Shown here piece after piece: positions 33,901 to 43,380 of a stretch of DNA of 64,000 nucleotides. The position numbers were made by a program, and so were the translations under genes. Positions within the stretch are counted from its first letter, which is position 1. Every line of letters starts with the position of its first letter. The notes under the pieces were generated by a model, which saw only the letters and a program-made list of their open reading frames with translations, ran no database searches and was not told the DNA's origin. The DNA is from Oscarella lobularis (Eukaryota > Porifera > Homoscleromorpha > Homosclerophorida > Oscarellidae): positions 1,488,001-1,552,000 of the forward strand of contig NC_089191.1 of the NCBI RefSeq assembly GCF_947507565.1. The letters run 5' to 3'.

Positions 33901-34150
33901 GTCCATTCACCGCTGATGTGAATAGACCGGAGCTGCCGTACATGGACCCGGTCTATTTACGGCACCTGCAGTAGATGGACCCGGTCCATGTACGGCTGCG
34001 GTAACCGGTCCCGGTGCATGTACAGTTGCGGGTAAATGCACCAGGACCAATTACCGCAGCCGCAAATAGACCGGTTTCATTTACGGGGACTGCAAATGGA
34101 CCCCCAGCTACGATTTCCGCCGCAGTGAAGAGACCGGGTCTTTTCAATAA
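33890..34150. repeat. Cluster of AATAGACCGG / CCGGTCTATT motifs
   Basis: The motif recurs in both orientations: AATAGACCGG (33920), CCGGTCTATT (33948), AAATAGACCGG (34064) and GAGACCGGGTCTTTT (34130). GGACCCGGTCC variants and GTACATGGACC lie between. It could fold into several stems. Confidence 0.65.
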
Positions 34151-34469
34151 CATCGTACCATTGTAGTAGCCGCGTTGATGATCATGATGTCTTCGTAGGA
34201 AACTTTCCTAGCCTACAATTAGCCTACAGGATTTCTTGGTCTTTGAACATGTCCATTACATTGCATCCCGTACCTAACCCGCGCTCAGTTTTCGATGGAG
34301 GATCAAGACTATTGTGTAGACCCTAGCTTAGTTGATCAAGTGTTTCTGTATCTCACTGAGAAGCGCTGCCGATCTGGCTGCACAAATGTCAAAAAAGAAC
34401 CGTAACATTATCTTGCCGTTTCTTTTCTTCAAGAAGTAAAGTTCGCCCTACATCAAACGAGAAGATGAG

Positions 34470-34890
34470 CGAACGCAGAAAATGCGTTCCTGCCACGTGC
34501 ACCCTACGTCTGCCCACATGGGTGTAAAGAAAACGTTTGCACGAGTAGCCGAGAGATTTTTTTGGAAGGGGATGTACGATGAAGTCGTCACTATGTTACA
34601 TATTATTCAGTCATTATCTTCAGCTGCGTCATTTTTTTGTGAAGGTTTACCATTGTGAAACTTGTCAACGTAATAACAAGGCACAACAGCTGACAGCTCC
34701 CAAGATGCAACCTGTCAAAGTGACGTCGCCGTAGGATCACATATGGGTCGATTTTGTCTCCATCAATTCCACGTCCCAGCATGGGAATCGATACGTGTTA
34801 GCAATATGTGATTATATGACAAAGTTTGTGCAAGCTGTGGCTTTGCCAGCAAAAGAAGCTCCTGCCGTGGTAGCTGCTCTTTACAAGATG
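34470..34890 (+). pseudogene. Ty3/Gypsy integrase fragment
   Basis: H2C2 zinc region: HPTSAHMGVKKTFARVAERF with FWKGMYDEV, then YHCETCQRNNKAQQL. The integrase core begins WVDFVSINSTSQHGNRYVLA with ICDYMTKFVQAVAL, where the first catalytic Asp is in WVDF. A stop precedes it (VTSP-stop-DHIW). The core ends before the second Asp. Confidence 0.75.
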
Positions 34891-35169
34891 ACGGAATCGA
34901 ATGTCGCGTTGGCGACGTCGTCTCACCGAAAAAAGAAGAGAAAGGGCAAAGAGCTTGCAAACGCCGGCCCGCCCGCTTCTGCTTCTGATTCCGTTCCATC
35001 CAAGGTGACGCGAAACAACGGCGGCGACGACGACGACGCTCAAATCGTCAACGTCGTTCAGCCGCAACCGTCGAACGACGGAACCACCACCACTACGAGT
35101 AGTGATGGCGACGACGGCAACAACCCGCTACGTTATTTACAACGTACGGTGTCACGTCGACCCGACTAG
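34885..35169 (+). other. Low-complexity ORF (basic then Asp/Thr-rich)
   Basis: Reads SSHRKKKRKGKELANAG, then NNGGDDDDAQIVNVVQPQPS and TTTTSSDGDDGNN. It is a disordered-type sequence resembling the leader of the Penelope-type remnant at 39.1-39.5 kb, but I cannot assign it. Confidence 0.25.
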
Positions 35170-35583
35170 AAGATTGCCGACGGCGTAAAATTCTTGGGTG
35201 TATCCGCTGTTACGTCTTTCGGACGTCTTTTGGTAAATGCACAGGGAAAGACAGTTTAGAAACAAAAAGAAACTGCGCCGAAAGAGACATTGACACGTCA
35301 AAAACGTTGTTTGGCCAGCCTGCGTCTGTCGCTTCGCAATCTTTCACTGATGGAATTTGCGTAAAATCACAATAAAAGCGCAGACGCAGTTTGCATCCGT
35401 AATCAGTAATCCTAATGAAAGGTACCCGGAGCTGGCTCAAAACAATGCACAAATTAATTAAAGGCAAAGGCCGCGGATTCCCTACTGACAGCCACAGACG
35501 ATCGAATTCAGAAAGAACCAGAACGTTTCCTTTTAAAAAGCATACATATGTGGTGTAAAAGAGTGAAGGAAGTTTAGTCTTAT
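35170..35583. other. Intergenic
   Basis: No supported gene. The long minus-strand ORF that crosses it (35210-35986) is mostly inverted-repeat sequence. Confidence 0.3.
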
Positions 35584-35904
35584 CATAGATAGAAGAGAAG
35601 ATGGATAGGCAACTCCGCGTCACGTGACCTTTCGTAGTGAAGCTAGGGTTGTTATAGCTTTTAGTAGGCGTGTCCCGTACACTGTCACAATAAACGCTCG
35701 GAAATTCCTTCCCATCGTCTCCGACGCGACTCCCGAATCTCAAAACTGGGTTTCTGTGTTTGCCGGTGGGCACTGAATAGCTACGCATAGTCAGCCGAAT
35801 GCGCGTTTGTCGCTGCCGAGCAAGGGACCCCTCACTAACGCTCCTCCTTCGCTTTACGCGACCATCGTACTTCCCCGGCGTGCGCAACCGCTGCAATTGC
35901 ATGC
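35584..35904 (+). repeat. Left arm of 0.9-kb inverted repeat
   Basis: Begins CATAGATAGAAGAGAAGATG and ends AACCGCTGCAATTGCATGC. Nearly identical to the reverse complement of 36164-36493. Confidence 0.93.
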
Positions 35905-36163
35905 GTAGGAGTCTCTCACATGTCCGTATGGCCCTGGAGAGTGGCTCAATGCTCGTTGTACTAAGAATAATGACGATTTTGCGCACGTTAAGGTGTACCC
36001 TGTTCGCTCGATCTTCTCGAAAACGAAGTGTCTAATGTCTGTAATTGCTCGCCTTCCTTTTGCATGACTCATTCGCATGTGTCGTAGTCGTATTCCCGGT
36101 GAAGTTCTCCTCTTCCAGTCCTCAGTAGGAGAGAAAATTGACTGGGTGTCCCTTTTTAGCTAG

Positions 36164-36493
36164 GCATGCAATTGCAGCGGTTGCGCACGCCGGGGAAGTA
36201 CGATGGTCGCGTAAAGCGAAGGAGGAGCGTTAGTGAGGGGTCCCTTGCTCGGCAGCGACAAACGCGCAGTCGGCTGACTATGCGTAGCTATTCAGTGCGG
36301 CACTGCCTACCGGCAAACACAGAAACCCAGTTTCGAGATTCAGGAGTCGCGTCGGAGACGATGGGAAGGAATTTTCGAGCGTTTATTGCGACAGTGTACA
36401 TATATACACGCCTACTGAAAGCTATAACAACCCTAGCTTCACTACGAAAGGTCACGTGACGCGGAGTTGCCTATCCATCTTCTCTTCTATCTA
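36164..36493 (-). repeat. Right arm of 0.9-kb inverted repeat
   Basis: Reverse complement of the left arm with a few substitutions and an 8-9 bp difference near GGCACTGAATAG. The spacer 35905-36163 is single copy. Its outer edge lies within 20 bp of the Gypsy 5' LTR. Confidence 0.93.
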
Positions 36494-36507
36494 TGGTCTT
36501 ATGAATT

Positions 36508-36627
36508 TTTAATATTAAGGAGCTCACTTGTCATACTCTTAGGCACTCCCCTAAGTGTTTCCTATATATGTCCTGCACATATCTATAGTCTAATTAACGT
36601 TCTCACCTGTACTGAGCTCCGACGCCA
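36508..36627 (+). repeat. 5' LTR
   Basis: Contains CTATATATGTC (TATA-like). About 92-94% identical to the 3' copy by eye. Confidence 0.88.
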
Positions 36628-36656
36628 ACAAATTGGCGTAGTCGACTCGATTCCTT

Positions 36657-36832
36657 ATGCCTCCGAAGAAAGTACCCGACGAAGAAAAAGGGGCAGAGGC
36701 CGACGCGCAACCTGCTGCTGCCGCGCTCCCGTCGCGCAAAGATATTGGATCAATCAAGCCTTTCGACGTAACAAAGGGCAAAGATTGGCCGATCTACTGG
36801 GAACGCCTCGCACTATTTTTCAAAGTCAATGG
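36657..36832 (+). pseudogene. Gypsy gag, N-terminus only
   Basis: MPPKKVPDEEKGAEAD, then KPFDVTKGKDWPIYWERLAL with FFKVNGYP: the start of a Gypsy capsid protein. The sequence jumps from here into RNase H through an internal deletion. Confidence 0.75.
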
Positions 36833-38563
36833 CTATCCCACACACGGCGAAACTTCACATCTATCTTTACGGCCGACAATTCGAACTGATCACTGATCAT
36901 CAGCCGCTCACCAAAATATTTGCGCCAAAAGAAAAATTATCTGTATTGGCCGCCGCTCGACTCCAACGTTGGGCTATATTACTTTCTGCTTACACTTACT
37001 CGATTACTTACCGCTCATCGCAGAAACATGCAAATGCCGATGGATTTTCCAGATTACCTGTCAATCACATCGAATCAAGTGAAGACGGAGCAGCTCTATC
37101 TGCATCCGTCAATCCTACTCAACTCAATTTTTTGCCACTTACCATTGCTGATTTGGCCAATGCCACGCGCAATGACCCTGTCCTAGCCAAAGTGCAACGC
37201 CTCACGCAAAGAGGTTGGCCGGAAACAACTCCGACTGATCCAGATGTCAAACCATATTTTTCTTCTCGACGAGATCTAACAATTGAAGGTGATTGTCTAC
37301 TACGAGGACTCAGAGTCATCATACCAAGAAAACTCCGCACCAAGTTGCTGGAAGAATTACATAGCAGTCACCAAGGAGTTGTCAAAATGAAGTCACTAGC
37401 CAGATATCACATCTGGTGGCCTCAAATTGACAAAGGTATTGAACACCTAGCACGAAGTTGCCCGTCATGTCAATCCAACGCCAAAATGCCAGGGAAAGTC
37501 ATTCTCCATCCTTTGGTTTGGCCGGAACATCTTTTTCAGCGAGTCCACATCAATTTGGCAGGACCGATCCTCAATTCAATGTTTCTTCTACTCGTCGATG
37601 CTCATTCAAAATGGCTTGAAGTCATTCCTATGAAAACAACTACATCTCAGAAAACTACTGATGCACTCAGCGATATCTTCGCACGTTTTGGACTACCGGA
37701 ACTCTTTGTCTCCGACAACGGTCCTCAATTTGTTTCCAACGAATTTCAAGAATGGCTGGCTCGTCACGGTATCCAGCACATTCGCTCATCACCTTATCAT
37801 CCGCAATCCAACGGAGCCGCGGAACGTTGCGTCCAAACCTTCAAAAACGCCCTGAAAGCTATGAAGGGGGAAACGAACATGAAAGCAAAATTAGCTACAT
37901 TTCTATTCAAGTACCAAAAATACTCCACCTACCACAACAGGCTTAACGCCATCTGAATTATTCCTAGGTAGACAAGTTCGCACCAGGCTCACCATGCTTC
38001 ATCCTGATGTTGCAGCTCGCATCCGAAACAAGCAGCTAAAACAGCTAGCTTATCACGGACACGCTACAAGGAATTTCCAAATAGGAGATAAAGTATGGGT
38101 TAAAGATTACACCTCCGGTGATAGTTGGGTTGAAGGAACCATCTCCCAGAAACCCGGCTCAGTTGATTATGACGTTAAAGTCAATGACAAAACTTGGCAT
38201 CGACATGCTGATCAATTGCGTCCCACGGCCGCCACCGAAATGTCCATGGCCGCACGCGACGAATCTGAAGAAGATCAACCTCGCAAAGAAGCTACGTCTT
38301 CATTGCCAATTACCGTCAATGTTCCTGCTTCGGAAACACGTTCCTCCGAAAGCACTATAGAGGCATAAACAGCCACTCCCTCTCAGGCTCCTCAGGAATC
38401 AAATGAAGCCACTGCAGCTTCTCCTGAGCCGCCAAACACTACCGCTTCTCGTCCGCCAAAGAAAGTTAAAGATCCACCACGAGAACCACGCAGAAATCCA
38501 CCACAGAACAGAAAAGCTCCAGAGAGATTGAATCTTTTTATCACGGAACTAAAGAATTAGGAC
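36833..38563 (+). pseudogene. Gypsy pol: RNase H and integrase
   Basis: RNase H: GRQFELITDHQPLTKIF and YRSSQKHANADGFSRLP. Integrase zinc domain: LHSSHQGVVKMKSLARYHIW and SCPSCQSNAK. Core: HINLAGPILNSMFLLLVDAH (the first catalytic Asp of the usual HVDFAGP is Asn), LFVSDNGPQFVSNEF (second Asp) and PYHPQSNGAAERCVQTFKNA (Glu). A one-base shift near 37910 leads to TPSELFLGRQVRTRL and a chromodomain-less C-terminus (GDKVWVKDYTSGDSWVEGTI). An in-frame TAA at about 38366 is followed by a Pro-rich tail ending ERLNLFITELKN. Non-functional. Confidence 0.88.
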
Positions 38564-38586
38564 GGAGGAGTGGCGTGTATGTTAGT

Positions 38587-38708
38587 TAATATTAAGGAAC
38601 TCACTTTTCATACTCTTAGGCACACCCCTAAGTGTTCCCTATATATGTCATGCACATATCTATAGTCTAATAGACTAACGTTCTCACCTGTACTGAGCTC
38701 CGACACCA
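38587..38708 (+). repeat. 3' LTR
   Basis: Matches 36508-36627 with an additional TAGAC. The element may start a few bases earlier at TGTATGTTAG (38576). Confidence 0.88.
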
Positions 38709-38714
38709 TCAGTA

Positions 38715-39075
38715 TCAAGCAAAACATCAAAGAGTACTAACAAGCAGTCGCATGGATTCAATCGTGACTGGCTTTCAGGCACGAGAAAGAATTGGCTTCG
38801 TTATGATTCAGAGGAGCGCGGAATGTACTGTATTCCTTGTCAGAAGCACGATAAAAGGTCGTTCAATCGCGACACCTGGAACTCCATACCCTGCAAGCGT
38901 CTTCGAAAAGAGAGACTCATTCGCTACGAAGAATGCCAAGCGCACCGCGACAGTGTTAAGCTAGAACCAATTCCATCAAAGACTAACGCTTCTTCGGCAA
39001 TTTCACCTACTTTGCCTGAAAAGGGAATGCAGCAAGCCTTTTGCTGCTTGTACTTCTTAGCCACTATCGACCTAT
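38715..39075 (+). pseudogene. hAT-type N-terminus with zinc-finger-like domain
   Basis: Reads KNWLRYDSEERGMYCIPCQK, NSIPCKRLRKERLIRYEEC and QAHRDSVKLE, a BED/TTF-like C-x2-C...H layout seen before hAT transposases of the ZNF862/KIAA1586 kind. It continues KGMQQAFCCLYFLA, as those proteins do (YWLA). It stops there; the catalytic part is absent. Confidence 0.5.
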
Positions 39076-39700
39076 CGACGGCCAACGAATCCGCCAATGT
39101 CAACGCCAAAAATGCCGCCACAACCGGACTATCCGAGAACGGCGAAAGCGACCGCGGAAACGGTCAAGGCCGTGGCGGCAGAAGGCGACGTTGGTGGAAA
39201 AGTCGACGTGGCGGTCGGCAGACCCACCAACAATCGGCGTCGACGACGTCGACGACGACCCAATCGACTTCGACCAACGGAGGCGGATGGGTCCGCGGCA
39301 ACGGAAAAACGTACCGTCGCGGAAGGGGACGTTCGTAAACGGCAACGACGTTCGTTCGCCGCCTGAGAATTCGTCTACAGCGACGACATTGCGTTCTCCG
39401 TACGCTGACGACGAAAATCACGGCGGCAATGACGATAGCGACTACTTTAGTTTAGATAATGTATGCTTTATTTCTAGTTCTAGTCGCAGTACGAATAAAA
39501 TCAATATTGCAAACTCTCAACTATTACGTATCCATCGCCGCGCGCTACGACTGCGTCAAAAACAGTCACGCAAGCAATGCGGAACCAAGCCGGCTCCGAG
39601 GCAAAGGCTACATCGTCGCATGAACACGACCACGCGCCGTTTTCAAATGCGCTACACGATTCCAAAAGCCAAGGAACGCCTGGATTTAACATGAGCAAGA
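39076..39700 (+). other. Arg/Asp-rich leader, possibly 5' ORF of Penelope remnant
   Basis: Open for more than 200 codons in one frame, with SRKGTFVNGNDVRSPPEN and SPYADDENHGGNDDSDYFSL, then a basic part. No motif recognised. Simple GAC/CGA triplet composition keeps all frames open here, so it may not be coding. Confidence 0.25.
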
Positions 39701-41160
39701 AAGGCAATCATTACGGTCGGTGACGTCTCCCTTAGCAACAAAGAAATCTTTCTTCTCGCAAGGGACTCACCTTTGTTCCTACGGAACCGATACCGCAAAA
39801 ACAACGTCTTCTAAAAGAGTTTGAACGTTTCGCCCGTTCGATGCGCGTTCGATATCGAATGGAAATACGAAACGGCTCGAATTCGTCGTCGTCGGGTAAC
39901 AAATGTCTCGATAAATTTATCGAAAATGTATGCGGATCGCTTCGAGCGATGTCGATTCGTCGACCCACTTCAATTTGTCCGTAGCCGAACGCGAAGCGCT
40001 CAGACGCCTCGCCAAACGTTCGGATATCGTTGTCAAGAAAGCGGAGAAGGGGGCAAGCATCGTTGTTCATTCAATCGGCAACTATCTCGCACGTGGCAAT
40101 CGACACGTTGACGACGAAAAGACGTACATTCCGCTGCGTATTGACGATCATACGCAAGCAATAGGCGAGTCCATCAATCGTACGATTGACGACTTTGAAA
40201 GATCGCAAGCAATCGATCCAATGACTGCCGCTTATCTCCGACACGAAGCGCCGGAAACGATTCGAACCCAATAACTGTACTTTCTTTTGAAAATACACAA
40301 AAATTCGTATGGATCTCGGCCAATCGTAAACGGAAGTTCTGGGCCGACCAAGGAAATTTTTGCCTACTATACATCCGGTTGTCAAGCTAACGTCGAGCTA
40401 TCTCCGCGATAGTTCGGCCTTTGTGCACCACATTGAAATTCAGTGGTATGCGCACGACGTTCTTCTCGTCACCATCGACGTGTCCGCTCTGTACACGTCC
40501 ATCCCCCATCAGGAGGGAATTAAAAAGGTGGAAAGAGCGGCCGAGAGACACTACGAAAATGCGGGCTCACACACTCGACAAATTGTCGAATGCTTTCTTC
40601 AATACATTCTCAAAATGTATGTGTTCACATTTGCCGGTTACAGCTACTTACATCATCATGGCACGGCAATGGGAGCGAAAACGGCCACATGCTTGCCAAT
40701 CTCTTCATGGCCGATCTCGAACGGGCCTCCCTCGGTCTCCATCCGCCATCGAGGCGACCGACGGACTGGGAGATAGATCGACGATATCTGGATGACGTGG
40801 ACTCACGGACGACAATCATTCAACGTGTTTCTCGCCTGTTTAAACGACTTCCACCCAAATATAAAATTCAGGTGGGTCATTAGCGAAACCGAGGCCGTCT
40901 ATTTGGACGTACGAGCTTTCAAGAGTGAGCAAATCGCTTCGACGGGAATCCTCGACATGCAAACCCATTTCAAACCAACGAACTCGTTTCTCTACGTCCA
41001 TGCGACTTTGGAACATCCGCCATCCGTCTTTAAAAGAGGGAATCGGTACACTATCTCCGTGCGACGTCGTCTCAGGCGACGTACGAGAATACGCAACGAG
41101 TTTTCACTGAAAGACTTGTTGCTAGAGGATACAATCGCGAGAAAGTATCCTTGACATTAG
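39701..41160 (+). pseudogene. Penelope-like reverse transcriptase remnant
   Basis: Across several frames: LSVAEREALRRLAKRSDIVV with KKAEKGASIVV, the Penelope N-terminal block. Then FLLKIHKNSYGSRPIVNGSS (LPKIHK...GRPIVS expected), VTIDVSALYTSIPHQEGI (RT motif with the first Asp), HGTAMGA, LANLFMADLE, DRRYLDDVDS (YxDD) and FKPTNSFLYVHATLEHPP (the SYLHxxSxHP block). It ends RGYNREKVSL...FSDRPDILT. Multiple frameshifts and stops. The GIY-YIG endonuclease is missing here; a separate one lies at 59.8 kb. Confidence 0.82.
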
Positions 41161-41266
41161 CTACCGTTCCCTTTTCTGACCGTCCTGACATTCTCACCTA
41201 AGAGATGGCGAATTGCCGCTAAGAAATAAAAAATATTTTGGCATATAAACGATTACACAATTTGTA

Positions 41267-41451
41267 CTAGTCTGTAGTTTTTCGTATGGATTTTCTCAAG
41301 CTTTTGCTTTTTCTAGTTGTCTTGGATGTGGTAGCTTTCTATTCTTCCATCCAGGCAGCGCAAATAGAAAATCCTCCCATTGTAACCCATACTGTCACAA
41401 TATCACTAAGAAGTGATAACCCCAAATCGTCGTCCTCGCTTTCTATATCAC
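41267..41451 (-). pseudogene. Copy 3 of the P-element accessory-gene family, C-terminus
   Basis: Reads SLLSDIVTVWVTMGGFSICA with AWMEE, then TAG in place of the expected Gln/Tyr, then TTSKTTRKSKSLRKSI and a stop. It matches the C-terminus of the accessory protein at 42359-43342 (IDIVSLYVTIRGFSLAASWL). It is cut exactly at a TTAA (41452-41455), where the piggyBac element begins. Confidence 0.75.
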
Positions 41452-41699
41452 TTAACCCTTTCTCCGGTACTAATAAAACCTTCGCAGAACGCGAGCGCGG
41501 GAAATTCAAATCTGTGAGGAAACTATCCTCCAAATACCCTAGCAACCATATATTTTTATTAGCTGTGACATGACAATTATAACTAGACACTTTTTGTTAC
41601 CATGGAAACATTTTTTAATTGTTTTGTTTTTTAGCGATTTTCTTACCTTCTTTGTTAGAGAAAACTTTCACCTTGTAACAATAACGTTCTTACAAGTTC

Positions 41700-42280
41700 T
41701 TTTTTTATGCCAGTCTTAGAAGCACCTCTTGCCATCAACCGTACAGAGGTGAACGCGGCACTCAGAACAAGTAACGACGGTGCGACGGCGTTTCTTCTTC
41801 GAACACACACGGCATTCGCGCACTTTTCCATCCGCCGATGGCACTGCCAAATGATTCAGGGAACTATTCAATTGGACGCTAGGGTTTCCTTGGTCAACTT
41901 TTCGTCCTCTTGCCGTGAATCCGTCGATCAGTCGTTTGCCTAGTTCCGTTTTGAACTCTTTCAGATCTCTTTTTTGTGCCCCTTTTCGGAATGCCGTGAA
42001 TGTGCAAACCCCTCAAGAATGTAGGCATTGGGAATAGTGCACTCCAGTAGATAATAAAAGATATGTTTCCAAGATTTGCCGGACTTTCTTCCGACGCCGT
42101 ACAGAGCAATCAACTGATCCCCACGATCGAATCCGCGCATATGTTTGATGTAGTCGGGCAGATACGGCGGGCGGGTGACAGAAATGCGGTTAGCCCCATC
42201 CCAACAATCTACAGTTGTTGGCACATCAAGAACTGGCGGTGACGCCGTCGACAGGAAGTTCTCGTAACGCCGATCGAACC
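41700..42280 (-). pseudogene. piggyBac copy 3 transposase, 3' half
   Basis: Continues straight from the other half: FDRRYENFLSTASP, then PPYLPDYIKHMRGFDRGDQL, IALYGVGRKSGKSWKHIFYY and LLECTIPNAYI. After a shift of frame comes the zinc-binding tail CRVCSKKKRRRTVVTCSEC, HLCTVDGKRCF, a TAA where one more residue is expected, then DWH. The nonsense codon lies within the last zinc ligands. Confidence 0.85.
42272..42280. repeat. Target duplication, left copy (GATCGAACC)
   Basis: Identical to 46860-46868. The edge is ambiguous by one base each side because the TIR ends CA/TG could be counted in. Confidence 0.9.
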
Positions 42281-42326
42281 ATAGATAAAATAGAGAGAGG
42301 GATTGGCAACTAGCACTGTCACGTGA
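42281..42326 (+). repeat. Left TIR of P-like element
   Basis: ATAGATAAAATAGAGAGAGG at 42281, then GATTGGCAACTAGCACTG, then TCACGTGA ending at 42326. Confidence 0.95.
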
Positions 42327-42358
42327 CTCTTAGTGAATCGAGGTGTGTCTCCGTCGCT

Positions 42359-43342
42359 ATGGAGGACTTCGAAGCCGCTCTAGACGTCTTTCTAAACGAA
42401 GCCGTTACTACGACACCTTCTACCCGGTATTCTATCGCGTTAAGGATTGCCGAGCCGCTGCGAAAAGCCGTGAGAAGAGCCGAATTCGTTCCGCCGGTTA
42501 CAAGCATCGTTTCGCTTATCGACGAATGCGTAAAAAAGGCAAAATCGGTTACCTCCGTTGGAATTCAGCGGCAGAAAGCGTCCTTTTTTTTCTAAGAGGT
42601 TTCTTTGACTGTGTTGCCCCTCTATTGGGAGACACTCTTGAATAGCATCAGCACGGACAGCACCGATTCAAGCGATCCCCTTTTGCCGCAGTCAATAGAC
42701 GACTTTCTTTTTGAACGCGCTTTCTCTCGCCAGTTCGCGGGAAAAGGGATTGATTCCAGTAGTGGACATACCAGTAATATTGACATGACGACGGACGAGT
42801 TGAACGCTTTGCGCTACATGTGCGGCTACATTCCTTACAAGCTGCTGCGCAAATTTTCTTCGTCGGGGAAGCCAAAGAGTAAAGATTACTGCATCGTGCT
42901 CGAGCAACTTAGAGATGAATCCTCTTCAAAGTCCGCTGACGACGAAGATGTTATCGAACTTGACTCCAGAGCATGGCTTCGTCGCGTCAGTAGAGGTTAC
43001 CTATTTGAGGTTAGCGATGCCGCATTTGAATTCTTCAAGGCTATTGAGAAACGTGTTCGCCACCTTCTACCAGCAATGCTTCTTAGAAAAGAAGGAATTG
43101 TTGATTCTGTGAAAAAGGAAATTTTAGGAGATGAGGTTGTGAAGGGTTACTGGAGTGACTCAACAAATGAAGCAGATTGCAGCGTACGAGATGAGCTGCT
43201 GATAGACATTGTTTCTCTTTATGTTACAATTCGCGGATTTTCTCTTGCTGCCAGTTGGTTAGAACAATACAAGCGAGAAAAAAGTGTTAGAGTTGCAAAG
43301 AGTAAAGCTCTTAGAAAGTCTATTAATAAAGGTGATCAATAG
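42359..43342 (+). CDS. P-element accessory protein (GYxPxKL / WVTxRGFS family)
   Basis: Two exons, 42359-42529 and 42599-43342 (69-nt intron, donor GTAAAAAAG), give about 304 residues. The start ATG is 33 bp inside the left TIR. Visible blocks: an N-terminal helical region; TTDELNALRYMCGYIPYKLL (about residue 120); SRAWLRRVSRGYLFEVSDAA with FEFFKAIEKRVR (about 180); YWSDSTNEADCSV; and LLIDIVSLYVTIRGFSLAAS with WLEQYK, then a basic tail. I recall this as an abundant unnamed family in sponges and other invertebrates. The GYxxxKL and SRGxLxxxSD blocks recall the C-terminal region of THAP9/P transposases, so it may be a split-off piece of such a protein. Without the intron a TAA at 42593 would stop it. 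Confidence 0.75.
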
Positions 43343-43380
43343 TGTACATGAGATGTTTCTTCCTACCTCCGTTTTGAACG

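Larger units (their letters stand above)
36508..38708 (+). mobile_element. Internally deleted Ty3/Gypsy with very short LTRs
   Basis: Two direct repeats of about 120 bp (36508-36627 and 38587-38708, TTAATATTAAGG...CTCCGACxCCA) act as LTRs. A primer-site-like AATTGGCGTAGTCGACTCG follows the left one, and a polypurine tract GGACGGAGGAGTGG precedes the right one. Inside are a gag start, then directly RNase H and integrase. Most of gag, protease and RT is deleted at about 36830. Confidence 0.88.

Noticed and set aside
35210-35986. A 258-codon minus-strand ORF
   Set aside because: Most of it is one arm of the inverted repeat, it has no domain, and the other arm encodes a different frame pattern.
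39041-39421. Arg/Pro-rich ORFs on both strands
   Set aside because: Triplet-biased GAC/CGG sequence keeps several frames open; no support beyond length.
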